Translations under genes and position numbers: made by a program
The notes under the pieces: generated by a model
Database searches by the model: none
What the model saw: only the letters and a program-made list of their open reading frames with translations
Told to the model about the DNA's origin: nothing
Assembly: GCA_963575745.1 (NCBI GenBank)
Contig: CAUYUJ010001725.1
Location: forward strand, 170,001-234,000
Source of the DNA: Prorocentrum cordatum
Taxonomy: Eukaryota > Sar > Dinophyceae > Prorocentrales > Prorocentraceae
DNA: 64,000 nucleotides
Direction: 5' to 3'
Shown: piece by piece, positions 10,406-20,273 of the stretch
Layout: each line of letters begins with the position of its first letter
Numbering within the stretch: position 1 is the first letter of the stretch

Positions 10406-11275
10406 CGGCCCCGCCTGGGAGGCCCCCATTTTGGAAGCATCCATGTCCAGTGTTCTTCGTGTTCGTATTGTTCTCGTGTTCCATCGGTTTGTCGTCTTTC
10501 AGCTTTTGCTGGAAGGCTCGGCCAAAACAACAGCGGCCCACGTAATCGCCGAAACACCAACGTGCCTATAACTATCATGAGTGCGTACGGATGCAGCAAC
10601 CAGACCGCAGCGCGCTTGAAGCGGAGCTCGCCAATGCGAGTTCGTGATTGCCTTCGCATCCACACGTAAGCTCACAAGGGGGAGTTGCAATAGGCACGCG
10701 AAACATGTGGTTTAATGCAGGTACTTGTACGTTTGCGCATACACAAAATAGCAACACGCCCAGGTCTGCCCTACGGACACAACGAGGAAGAGTTATTTGT
10801 AAGGAAGGGGGATGGAGGAGGATATATGTGGATCCAGACCTCAGACGTCTGGATTGTTGCAATGTGAGATCCCAAAAGCCCAAGACCCTTTCCAAAACAC
10901 GTGCTATCATCCAGGATAGATTTCGACGGTATCGGACCCAGAACACGACTCCCGGAGGCAGAGATTTTCTAGCAAAAACCGTCGCGATAGTTTTTGGGGA
11001 GTCGTTGAAGGTCTGGCGAGTGTGTGTGAGGAACGGACGAAGAGCTGGAGGAGGAGGGGAGAGACCTTTCAGCTACACACTATCATTGGCCCTTGCCGAG
11101 CCCATCTGGGGTCATGAGTTGATGTATAGATCTCCAGCGCCAGGAAAACTCAGTGACTGGACGGAGATGGGGAGGACAGAAGGGGGAGGACGACGAGGCG
11201 GAGGAAGTCAGCAAGAGGAGGTGAACCCAGACCAGGAGGACGGGACGATACAAAGCAGGAGGAGAAAGGATAACC
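10406..11275. other. Unassigned sequence
   Basis: A long open frame crosses this stretch into the (GGA)n array, but the part before the array shows no domain or biased codon use. No gene called. Confidence 0.35.
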
Positions 11276-11278
11276 AGA

Positions 11279-11500
11279 ATGATGATGATGAGGAGGAGGA
11301 GGAGGAGGAGGAGGAGGGAGGGAGGGGGGAGGGAGGGAGGGAGGGAGGGAGGGAGGGAGTGGAGGGAGGGAGGGAGGGAGGGAGGGAGGGAGGGAGGGAG
11401 GAGGAGGGAGGGAGGAGGAGGAGGAGGAGGGAGGGGAGGAGGAGGAGGGGAGGAGAGGAGGAGGAGGAGGAGGGAGGAGGAGGGAGGAGAGGAAGAGGAA
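11279..11500. repeat. (GGA)n / (GGGA)n array
   Basis: Pure purine run on the plus strand, (GGA) then (GGGA)n, about 220 bp. Such tracts can form triplex or G-quadruplex structures. Confidence 0.95.
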
Positions 11501-11594
11501 CCGGAAGGCGACGACGACGACGACGACGCCACGACGTCGTCGCCCTGGCCCGAGAGCCGAGCCCGTGGGGTGTCCCTGGGCGTCTAGGCCTCCT

Positions 11595-11830
11595 AGATGG
11601 GGTCGGAGTAGGTGGGGTCGGAGGATCGCGCCGCATCGCGGATGCGTCGGCGATGCGGCTCGATGTGGAGCCCGATTTCCTTCACGTCGACGTCGCCGAT
11701 GCATCGCCCACGCCGGCGCCTCATCGGCGTTGCATCGCCGATGCATCGCCGATGTGTCGCCGATGTATGGGCGATGCGGCGCGGTCCTCCGACCCCATCT
11801 ACTCCGACCCCATCTAGGAGCCCTCTGAGG
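11595..11830 (+). repeat. ATCGCCGATG repeat block, copy 2
   Basis: Same motif family and the same GGTCGGAGGA flank as 10247-10405, extended by three clean repeats of CATCGCCGATG. It is bounded on both sides by copies of CTAGATGGGGTCGGAGTA in opposite orientation. Confidence 0.55.
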
Positions 11831-11907
11831 CCGCCGGCATTCGGAGCCGCGCGCGCCGCGCGGCCACGCGCTGGCCAGATGTCTGCGCCGCTCGCCGAGG
11901 GCGCCCC

Positions 11908-12042
11908 ATTGGGGGGGGGAAGAGGAGAAGGAGAGGGAGGGGGAGGGGGAGGGGGAGGAGGGGGAGGAGGAGGAGGAGGAGGAGGAGGAGGAGGAGGAGG
12001 AGGAGGAGGAGGAGGAGGAGGAGGAGGAGGAGGAAGAGGATA
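11908..12042. repeat. (GGA)n array
   Basis: Uninterrupted (GGA)n after a short G-rich lead-in. Confidence 0.95.
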
Positions 12043-12121
12043 AGCCCCTCACCAGCTGAAGTCAAGATGGAGCACCGTGCTCCATGGCAGGCCCCCGAGT
12101 GGTGCCGCTGACTCGCGTAAC

Positions 12122-12327
12122 AGGCGAGGCCGAGCAGCCGACCAGCCTGGTCGGAGGAAGCTCGAAGCTGACGAAGATGCTGACCAGAGAAGGTTTCGCC
12201 CCCACAGCTTGCGAGCCTAAGGGAGGGGGCTCTTCGCAAAGAAGACACGAAGGAGACGTTCGGCGCCCACAAGAAGGCGCCCTTGTGATGGGCTTCGGCG
12301 CGGCCAGCGCCGTGGAGCCCTTATCGA
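12122..12327 (+). CDS. Possible exon, function unknown
   Basis: Between two (GGA)n arrays lies one frame with GC-rich third positions and ordinary composition (PTSLVGGSSKLTKMLTREGF, then EGALVMGFGAASAVEP). A possible acceptor (TAACAG followed by G) precedes it. This is the layout seen for the sirtuin exons, where exons sit between purine/pyrimidine tracts. No domain recognised and no neighbouring exon found, so this is a guess from composition. Confidence 0.25.
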
Positions 12328-12344
12328 AAGGGTCGAAAGGAGGA

Positions 12345-12495
12345 GGAGGAGGAGGATGAAGGAGAAGGAGAGGAGGAGGGGGAGGAGGAAGAGGAGGAGG
12401 AGGAGGAGGAGGAGAAGGAGAGGGAGGAGAGGGAGGAGGAGAGGAGGAGGAGGAGGAGGAGGAGGAGGGAGGAGGAGGAGGAGGAGGAGGGGTAA
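12345..12495. repeat. (GGA)n array
   Basis: Purine-only run with AGAAGGAGA variants. Confidence 0.95.
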
Positions 12496-12577
12496 CGTCA
12501 GGAGGTTTGCCAGGGCGTCCCTGGGCAGGGGGTCTGGGCATAGACTGGACCTCGCTGTGTTGCCCGACCACCCCCCC

Positions 12578-12830
12578 TCAAGTCGCGCTCCGTCCTCAAG
12601 TCGCGCTCCTCTGCTCCTCCGCCTCCTCCTCCGCCTCCGCCCCCCTCCCCCCCTCCTCCTCCCAACTCTCTTCTCCCTCCTCCCTCCTCCCCTTCCCAAC
12701 CCCCTCCTCCCTCCTCCTCCTCCTCCTCCTCCTCCTCCTCCTCCTCCTCCTCCTCCTCATCCTCATCCTCATCCTCATCCTCATCCTCCTTTGTTGCCAG
12801 GAGCCCTCAAGTCGCGCTCCGTCCTGGGAG
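12578..12830. repeat. (TCC)n / (CTCATC)n array bracketed by CCTCAAGTCGCGCTCC
   Basis: CCTCAAGTCGCGCTCC occurs twice at 12578-12610 and again at 12803-12820, on both sides of a (TCC)n and (CTCATC)n tract. Confidence 0.7.
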
Positions 12831-13184
12831 TGTTGCGTTCTGTGGTATGGTTGGGTTTCGCGAGACCCACCGCTTGTAGGACATTGGGGACACGAAGGTT
12901 TTTCTGGCGTCTTCGTCGGTTCTCCACGGCTTTCCTGCCTCGAGATGCTCGCCGGCATCTGCGCCTCGGCGCGGGCGACCTGGGGCTGCCTGGATCGTCC
13001 CGAACTTCCGCCAGCGAGCCGATTTAGATTTGAAAGCCGGGCGGCCACGTTAGGGGGGGTTGGCTCAGGAGGGAACGCCCTCCTCTCTCTCTCTCTCTCT
13101 CCTTCTCGCGGACGCGCTCTCGGATGATGGTCCGCAGTGTACACGCCCGACACAGCAGCGCAAACAGCGGCCTCGAGAACGACA

Positions 13185-13405
13185 GCGCCGCTACGCAAGC
13201 AGAGCCACCTGCTCTGTCTCCTCGCCACCTCCGGCCCGCGGCTCGGCCTGATTCACGGCCTGCCTGCTCGCGGGTGGGACCCCCGCCAGCCCCCGCCCCA
13301 GGGGCTGGCTGCCCGCCTCGCCAAGGAGTGCGCGGTTTCGCTACCTGGGGCCCATCGACAAGCTGCTGGCGAGGTGTCGCAGATCCTCCCTCCTGAGCCA
13401 GCCCC
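13185..13405 (+). CDS. Possible exon, function unknown
   Basis: One plus-strand frame has strongly GC-biased third positions and a protein-like composition (LLCLLATSGPRLGLIHGLPA, then AARLAKECAVSLPGAH). The opposite strand is also open, so strand and reality are uncertain. No domain recognised. Confidence 0.2.
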
Positions 13406-13583
13406 TCCCCGATCGCTGCCCCGCAGAAAGAGGGGACCCCGACGAGGATCGACCCAACGCGAACATGGATTAGGACGCGGGGCTGACAATAGCGACGGGC
13501 CCCGCTTCCATGCATGATCGACGTCTCCGTCGCCAGAGGAGGCGGCGCCGGCTTCATCTTGGCGGGGGGCACTTTCCTGGCTC

Positions 13584-13613
13584 GTGGATCTGGCGCCCAC
13601 GCGCCAGATCCAC
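13584..13613. other. Perfect 13 bp hairpin
   Basis: GTGGATCTGGCGC is followed after 4 bp by its exact complement GCGCCAGATCCAC. The GGATCTGGCGC core recalls the inner arm of family E2, so this may be the residue of such an element. Confidence 0.6.
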
Positions 13614-13855
13614 GGATCCGTAATCCATGCCAGCGCGTGCTTGCCATACCTCGACGAGGAGCGGGCCAAGGACGGGGAGGGTAATGCGCAGCTTCCCCGC
13701 TCTGCACTGCTGCTGCGCCGTCGCCCGCCGCTGCCATCTCCGGCCCCAGAGCTGCGCCCCCAGAGCTGCCCCCGGCGAGCCCTGCCAGACATTCCCCGGG
13801 CATCCGGTCCGCCGGGGCTCTCGCGGCTGGATGGCATTCGCGCGAGACGTCCTCG

Positions 13856-14600
13856 TACATTGCCGTTTTTTATACATGCTCCGCGCTCGGATCATGTATA
13901 ACAATGCAGGGATTTAGTTTAAAAATTATCCCAGTGCGACCCTACCTAGAAGTTGGAGCCCCTAGGAAAGCAGCATTAGTAGCAACAGTAAAGCTGAGCT
14001 AAAGCTAAAGCTAAGCTAAAGCTAAGCTGAAGCTAAGCTAAAGCTAAAGCTAACGCTAAGCTAGCGCTAAGCTAAAGCTAAGCTAAATATAAGCTGAAGC
14101 TAAGCTGAAGCTAAGCTAAAGCTAAGCTAAGCTAAAGCTAAGCTAAATATGAGGTAACAGAAAAAAGCTAAAGCTAAGCTAAAGCTGAGCTCTAAAGCTA
14201 AAGCTAAAGCTAAGCTAAAGCTAAGCTAAAGCTAAGCTAAAGTTGAGCTAAAGCTAAGCTGAAGCTGAGCTGAAGCTAAGCTAAAGCTAAGTTAAAGCTA
14301 AGCTAAGGCTAAGCTAACGCTAAGCTAACGTTAAAGCTAAAGCTAAGCTAAAGCTAAGCTAAAGCTAAGCTAAAGCTAAAGCTAAAGCTACAGCTCCCAG
14401 GGGACTGGGGGAAGGGACTGGGGGAACCGCCCGGGGCGATTTCCATTGCCCGGCCCTTTAAGCTAAGAGAGTAAGAACCCTTCTAGGCAGAGCCTAGGTA
14501 GGGAACAACGATGAGTTCATGCATATTTGTTTTCCTAAATTAGTCATGTATTAAAAATCCCATATGTTTGAAAATCCTATGTATTAAAAACTGCCCTGTA
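13856..14600. mobile_element. MITE family E3, copy 1, split by a later insertion
   Basis: Left part 13856-13939 (TACATTGCCGTTTTTTATAC, later GGATCATGTAT and GCAGGGATTT) and right part 14504-14600 (GATGAGTTCATGCATA, later AAAACTGCCCTGTA) are contiguous in the other copy at 51649-51812. The ends are imperfect inverted repeats beginning TACA and closing TGTA. Here the element is interrupted by 13940-14503. Confidence 0.7.
13940..14503. mobile_element. AGCTAA-satellite element inserted in a MITE
   Basis: A 564 bp insert. The ends are inverted: CCCTACCTAGAAG opens it and CTTCTAGGCAGAGCCTAGGT AGGG closes it (CCCTACCTAG against CTAGGTAGGG exact). Between them lies about 430 bp of (AGCTAA)n hexamers with AAGCTAAAGC variants, then a GC-richer tail (GGGACTGGGGGAA twice). 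No coding capacity. The matching uninterrupted MITE at 51649-51812 shows this was a discrete insertion. Confidence 0.65.
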
Positions 14601-14797
14601 TGATCTCGGCGTCTGCGTGCTGTCTTCTTTCTTTCCAGGCAGGGCGCCGAAGCGAGAAACACTTTGTCCTCACTGTGGGTTTGGGGGGCCGCTCCTTAGA
14701 TATTCGCCGGGAGGTCGATTCGTGGCCGAGGCTCGTCGCGGACACAGGTGCTCTCCTTCGTTTCTTGTCGGCGCTCCTTCGAAGAGGAAAAAAAACA
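14601..14797. other. Unassigned sequence
   Basis: Short stretch between elements; nothing recognised. Confidence 0.4.
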
Positions 14798-14963
14798 TAC
14801 CCAACGGTCGTCGAAAGTAGATATTTTGTTGAGTCCCAGAGTCCAATCTAATCTAGGCGCTCTTCCCTCTTCCCTCTTCCCTCTTCGGGGCGGGCGGAAG
14901 CCCAATCTACTCTCAACGCCTTCCTACTTCATGTTTCGACCTGCTTCTTCCGACCGGTGGGTA
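14798..14963. mobile_element. MITE family E4, copy 1
   Basis: Bounded by TACCCAACGGTCG and CGACCGGTGGGTA (inverted). The interior has AAAGTAGATATTTTG, CCAATCTA twice and CGCCTTCCTACTTCATGTTT. The copy at 45847-46032 has the same ends and interior order. Confidence 0.65.
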
Positions 14964-15123
14964 ACATAATTTCCCGGAGGTCCGCGCGGAGTTCTTGGAT
15001 CGGCGTTGGACCCCCCTCCCTGGCGCGCGGAACTTGCCAGAGGCGACGCCGGAGACGCTGCCACGGGGCCCATCGACGATCCAAGAAGTCTGCGCAGACC
15101 CCCGAACGGGTGTGCTCATGTAG
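14961..15123. mobile_element. Foldback MITE, family E2, copy c
   Basis: Starts on the last bases of the E4 element (GTAACATAATTTCCCGGAGG, TCCGCGCGGAGTTCTTGGAT) and ends with the complementary arm ATCCAAGAAGTCTGCGCAGA. The two families sit back to back. Confidence 0.6.
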
Positions 15124-15375
15124 TTTTGTTTCTTCCTCGATTACTCGGCCTTCCTCATGGTAGAGTCAACCCGCATGGTAAGGATGGGCAACCTTCCCAA
15201 GGATACCCTTGCATCCTTGCCTCCTCGGTCCATCCTTGCCACTCGTTGGCCGCGCCCCGCTCGAAAAGCTTGGAAATGGGCGTCCAAGACCCTTGCATCC
15301 TTGTCGCGCGTCCTTACGATACGGGTCGACTGCAGCAGATTTTTTTGTTGTTAATCAAGGGGCTACCCAGCCCCC
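15124..15375. other. Unassigned sequence
   Basis: Contains several GACCCTTGCATCCTTG / ACCCTTGCATCCTTG repeats; no gene called. Confidence 0.35.
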
Positions 15376-15780
15376 ATCTCCTCCTCCATCCTCCTCCTTC
15401 TCCTCCTCCTCCTCCTCCTCCTCCTCGCAGCCCACCTCTGGGGGCCCAGTCCCCTGGCGGCCAGAGAAGAGGGTCGCGCCGGGGGCCGTTCGCCGCGGTC
15501 AGCTCTGGGGGCGAGGGCCAGGGCCCGTGGCCGCCAGCGGGGGGGCTCGAGGCGAGAAGCTTTCGAGGGAGAGGGCGAGGAGGAGGGAGGAGGCAGAGGA
15601 GGAGGGCAAGGCTGCTCCAGGGAGCTCAAGGGAGGGGAGGAGGAGGAGGAGGAGGAGGAGGAGGAGGAGGAGCTCCAGGCTTCCGCCTGAAGTTTGCGCG
15701 ACGCCTGGAAGAAAGAGGAGGAGGAGGAGGAGGAGAACGAGGAGGACGAGGAGGAGAAGAACGAGGAGGAGGAAGAGGAC
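15376..15780. repeat. (TCC)n then (GGA)n arrays
   Basis: A short (TCC)n at about 15380-15425, GC-rich DNA, then (GGA)n to 15780. The purine part directly abuts composite repeat copy A. Confidence 0.85.
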
Positions 15781-16640
15781 CAGTGTAAACCCAAAACTCC
15801 CCAACAATATTGCAACAAACCATCCCTCCAAGTTCCCTCTTCATAGGGCCCTACAAGAATTCATCTTCACTGCGAGAAGTGCCCCGTTGGAAGAAAACCG
15901 TTTGAACACCCTGAATTGTGCCAAAACGCCCCTGGGACTTCAGCGCCGCGAATCACCGTTACTGTTGCGTCTTGACGGTCCTCAATCGTGGCGAAATATC
16001 ATTTCTGGGACTTCAACACCGCGAATCAACGTGCTTGTCGCGCCCTGACAGTCCGACATCGTGCGACACCACCATGTCTGCGACGTTTCACCATGATACT
16101 CCTTGACACTGTTGTAAACTCATTGCTGGAATCCCTGAGAATCCTTGCAGGCGAGGCCCACATATGTTGAAAAGGAACCGCAGTCCATCCGTGAAGCTCT
16201 TGCAGAGGTGTAAGGCGAATGTGCGTGGCGCTATGGCAAGCAACATATTTTGAAAGCGAACCGCCCTCCATCTGTGACTCTCTTGCAGGCTCTTCAACCG
16301 AATGTGCGCGGCGCTATAGCGAGAGGCACATGTTGAACACCACCTGCCCTCTGTCCGGCAAAAACTTGGCGCTTAAGCCAGAGCCACAGTTTGAAAACGC
16401 CTCCCCTCCATCTTGGAAGCTCTTGCAACCTTGAAAATACGAATATGCGCGGCGCTTCTGGGAGAAGTACATTTTAAAAAGCCACCCGCCCTCCACTCGT
16501 GAAGCGCTTGCGCAAATGTTTATTGACGAGTATGCGCGGCGCTCAGGCGATAATCACAGTTTGAAAACGGCCGTCCCTCCATCCGTAAGCCCGTGCACGT
16601 TCTCAGCTGACGGATCATACATGGTGAGGAAGTGTCAGGC
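15781..16640 (-). repeat. Composite dispersed repeat Q, copy A
   Basis: Read on the minus strand this has three zones in order. First come about six degenerate 85-90 bp units built on ATGCGCGGCGC and TTTGAAAACG. Then come about 70 bp units built on GGGACTTCAACACCGCGAAT. Last is a unique end (CCTATGAAGAGGGAACTTGG, TTGTTGCAATATTGTTG, GGGTTTACACTGGTCC) followed by (TCC)n. Copies B and C on the plus strand repeat the same order. No coding capacity. Confidence 0.65.
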
Positions 16641-16749
16641 GACAAGCCCGGCCCGCCTTACCGACACACCTCAGGGTGTGACGGGGAGAAGTTGTTCACA
16701 AGGAGCAGGAGTGCAGCAGTGGGAACACGAGGTGGGGAGGAAGTAGAGA

Positions 16750-16975
16750 GGGACGGGGAGGAAAAGGAGAAGGAGGAAGAGGAGGAGGAGGAGGAGGAGG
16801 AAGGCGACGGCGCATCCTGCCCCTCCTCCCTCCTTATCCCCCCTCCCCGCTCATCCATCCACCGCCTCCAGCGCGCCTGCGAGGGAGGGGGAGGGGAGGA
16901 GGAGGAGGAGGAGGAGGAGGAGGAGGAGGAGGAGGAGGAGGAGGAGGAGGACGACGACGACGACGACGAGGCGAG
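16750..16975. repeat. (GGA)n / (GAC)n array
   Basis: Purine tract ending in GAC triplets. Confidence 0.9.
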
Positions 16976-17029
16976 AAGGGTTGGGATGAGTGAGCAGACA
17001 AGGGAAATCATGAATGAAGGGAGGATGAG

Positions 17030-18380
17030 GGTGTGGAGGAGAAACGGGAGGAGTACAACCTCCTTCCATCCTTTCCCTCCATTTTTCCCCTTTCCCCTCC
17101 CCCTTCACTCCTCGTCTCCGCCCTCCTCGTTCCACCCCAGTCGCGCGCAGGTGCCCGCGCGCAGGGAGGAGTTGAACGAGAAGGAACACGACGACGACGA
17201 CGATGACCACGACGTATGGCGACGGCGACCACGACGGCCGCGGCGACGCGACGACGGCGGCAGCGGCGGCGGCGGCCGTTGCGACGACGGAGTCGATGAC
17301 GACCACGACGACGGTGACGACGACGACGACGACGTCGACGACGGCCTCGACGGCGGCGGCGGCGGCGACGGCGGCGGCGGCGGCGGCGACGGCGGCCGCG
17401 GGGCGCGGGAGGGTCGGACGCGAAGCTGCCCCTCGGCCAGTGCACGCCGCTGTCCCAAGCGAGCACCGCGCCGTCGACCCCCGCGCTCTGCCCGCTGGCC
17501 GAGCCGCCGTGCGAGCAGCCAGGCCGACGTCCGTCGCCGCCGCCGCGGCCGCCGTCGTCGTCGTTGTCGCCTGCTCTTGCCGCCGTCATTCGTCGTCGCC
17601 AGAAAAAAACAACAACAAACAAGAAGCGACGGGAGGTTTTGGGATGTCGGCTGCCTCCTCGGGGCCCTCGCCCAGCGCCGGACCCGTCATTAGCTATCCG
17701 GGACAAAAAAAGGGCCTGGGGGAAAGGGTCGGGATTTTCGGGGGCCCCTCATTGAAAAACCAAGGCGTGGTCGTTCGTCGCCGCTGTCGTCTTCGCCATC
17801 GCGCCGCCGTAGTCTTCGCTGCCGCCGCCGCGGTCGCGGCCGCCGCCGCCGCCGTCGTCGTCGCCGCCGCGCCGTCGTCGTTGTCGCTGCCGCCGCGGTC
17901 GTGGCCACCGTCGTCGTCGCCGTCGCCGTTGTCGTCGTCGTCGTTGTCGTCGCGCGGTCGTCTGTCGACTATTTTCAAGGCGGTGTTCGTCGAAGGTGCT
18001 CGGACAGTTCTCAAAGGTGTTCGGAGGCTTCTGGAGGGGCGCGGAGATTCTCGAACGCTTACACAGGCCCTTGGATGCTTCCAGAGGGGTCGTCGTAGTT
18101 GTTTTCCGTCGAGGGTCACTGTCGTCCGTCGTCCTCGTCCTCGTCGTCGACGTCCGTCGTCGTCTTCGTCGTCCGATCGAGGCTCGAGGATCAAGGTTCG
18201 AGGACGTGTTCGGCCAGGGGGCCTCCGTGCACCTGCGGAGACCACAGGAGGCTCCTCCTGGGAACCTCCAGGGGCGGCCAGAGACCTCTCTGGGACGTCG
18301 CCGTCGTCAAGCAGCAAGGTCGTCGTCGTTGTCGTCGTCGTCATCGTCGCCCCACTGAGTAATTGCACAGGTTGCGGACG
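17030..18380. repeat. Degenerate (GAC)n, (GGC)n and (GTC)n tracts
   Basis: Triplet-rich DNA: GAC/GGC units at 17185-17420 and GTC/GCC units at 17520-18360. It gives 200-400 codon frames on both strands rich in Asp, Ala, Arg or Val. No non-repetitive domain is seen, so no gene is called. Confidence 0.7.
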
Positions 18381-18384
18381 TTTG

Positions 18385-18935
18385 GTTTCCCCTTAGTGCC
18401 GCGAGCATTCGTCTCAAAAGTGTGCAACAGCTTCAAGGATAGAGAGTAACTCCTTTTCAAAATGTCGCTCTCGCCTTGGCGCCGCGCGCATTCGTTTTAG
18501 AAATTCATCGTAGTTTCAGGGATGTGTAGGGTTGAAGTCCTTGGGTGGTCTGACATGATTTACGTAGGTTTGTCAGGACGCAACCGGCTATTGATTGGCA
18601 TTGTTGAAGTCCTGGAAATGGTGTCCTGGAGATGGTCAGGACGCAGCAATCAGTTGATTCGCGGCGTTGACGTCCCAGGAATGGTGTGTTGACACGGTCG
18701 ATGATCATCAGACGCTTGTTTTGTCAACGGGGCATTGCTCTCAAATTGTCACGCCCACGAATGGTGGCACATTCTTACAGGGACCCATGAAAAAAGGAGT
18801 TCGGAGGGACGATTTGTTGCAACATCGTTGACGCGTATTGGATTTACTCTGCTTCTGCTCCTCTCTTCCTCCTCCTCCTGCTCCTCCTCCTCCTGCTCCT
18901 CCTCCTCCTGCTCCTGCTCCTCCTCCTCCTGCTCC
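18385..18935 (+). repeat. Composite dispersed repeat Q, copy B
   Basis: GCCGCGAGCATTCGT and TTTTCAAAATGTCGCTCTCG units come first. Then come TTGAAGTCCTGGAAATGGTG units. The unique end includes GACCCATGAAAAAAGGAG and TTGTTGCAACATCGTTGACG, followed by (TCC)n to 18935. Same order as copy A (minus) and copy C. LINE-1 begins immediately after its (TCC)n. Confidence 0.65.
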
Positions 18936-19091
18936 TGGCTCAAGCCGTTCTGGCACCAGCCTACCGTGGGCAGGTGGCGCCTGCTTCCATCTTTTCAGCC
19001 TACCGTAGGCAGGTGGCGCCTGCTTTCTCGCCAACCAGTTTCTCACCCCAGGTCAGCAGCCAAACCTGGGGCGTCCCTCGTTCCATCAGAC

Positions 19092-20273
19092 ATGGGCGGC
19101 CAGCGACAGCAAAGCCGAGGCAGGGGAGACGGACGCAAGTACCTCTGCTGCCAATCTGGTGGATGCAAAGTATGGACATGGGCGGACAAGCCGTTCAAGT
19201 ATTGTGGTCAGTGTGGATTAGCCTTCATAGGACGGAAAACAGGACAACCTGCCCCGTCCCGTCAGTCACAGACTACATCAGGCGGCACTCCCAACAGGTG
19301 GCGCAGGCGCTCGTCCAGCCCAGCGCCGAAGTGTCACCAAAAAGGAGCTGCAGCAGTACGTGAACCCGATGAGCCAGATCGTGATCCAGTTGTTGTGTGT
19401 GCGGCAACTGCTCAGTTCTGGAAGAAAATGGCAGGCATCAAAGGGAGTCACTACCTGCCGGCCGTGGAGGAGTTGAAAGCAGCGAAAGCATCGACACTAG
19501 CAGCAAAACCATGGGACCAACAGCGAAAATCGCTGCACGACCAGCTCGAAGTCGCAAAGAAGAAGCTGCTCAGTGCCCGACAGACTTGTGACAAAACGTG
19601 TGAGGCCATGGTCACCTTGGCCAATGACTAGACCAACCAGTGCAAGTTCGTCGCCGACCTGTCAGCGGAGACGCAGCAGTTAGAGACCCAGCACAAGATG
19701 GCAGTGGAGCAGGCGTTGAAGGAGCACGTCAGCACCTCGGCCCCCTCGCTGGAGACGTACATCATCAGCCAGTTCCCACCTGGGCTCGCGCCGTCCGCGG
19801 AGGTGAAGCAGGCCGTCGTTCAGCTGTCGGCAAAGCTACATGACGAGTGGCAGGCAGCCCAGGCAACCCAGGCCAGCTCCCAGCAGGCCCAGACGGCGAC
19901 CCAGGGGGCGGCGGACTCCCAGACGGGTACCGAGGCGGGGGCCGCAGTCCCAATCGCAGCCGATGCCGACCCGAGGGCGCCGTCGCAGGCCACCGCCACC
20001 CCATCAGGAGATGTCAGCCCTGAGCTGGCAGCCAGCCTGGACGTCGAGGCCGAGGCCATGCAGCTGGACCACGACGAGGCTGACAAGAGGAGCCAGGGCA
20101 TGAAGCGCGTAGGCGAGGCGATCGACCAGGTTCTGAACATCAACGGCCAGAACTCGGCGCTCACGCCCCAGCAGCAGATGGCCAACGCGGCGCTCCAGTC
20201 CAGCGCGAAGGCGCTCTGCCTGGCCAGCAAGGGCAAGGGCGGCAAGGGGGCGGACGGGGCGCCGCGTGGGTAA
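19092..20273 (+). pseudogene. LINE-1 ORF1: zinc-ribbon/coiled-coil protein with in-frame stop
   Basis: I chose ATG 19092 because the frame upstream is only microsatellite and 5' leader. Residues 15-45 carry a zinc-ribbon pattern (KYLCCQSGGCKVWTWAD, then YCGQCG). A Ser/Arg/Pro-rich linker follows. Helical segments begin near residue 115 (YLPAVEELKAAKASTLA, QLEVAKKKLLSARQTCDK), and the C-terminal half is Gln/Ala-rich. A TAG at 19629-19631 (about residue 180) interrupts an otherwise continuous frame to the TAA at 20271. By analogy the protein would bind the element RNA. The stop overlaps the ORF2 frame. Confidence 0.7.

Noticed and set aside
12840-13030. Minus-strand coding-like stretch with CPQC
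   Set aside because: All three minus frames and two plus frames are open with comparable composition, so no strand or frame can be preferred.
17203-18396. 397-codon plus-strand frame rich in Thr/Ala/Val
   Set aside because: It follows degenerate GAC, GGC and GTC triplets. The opposite strand is open too and no domain is visible.
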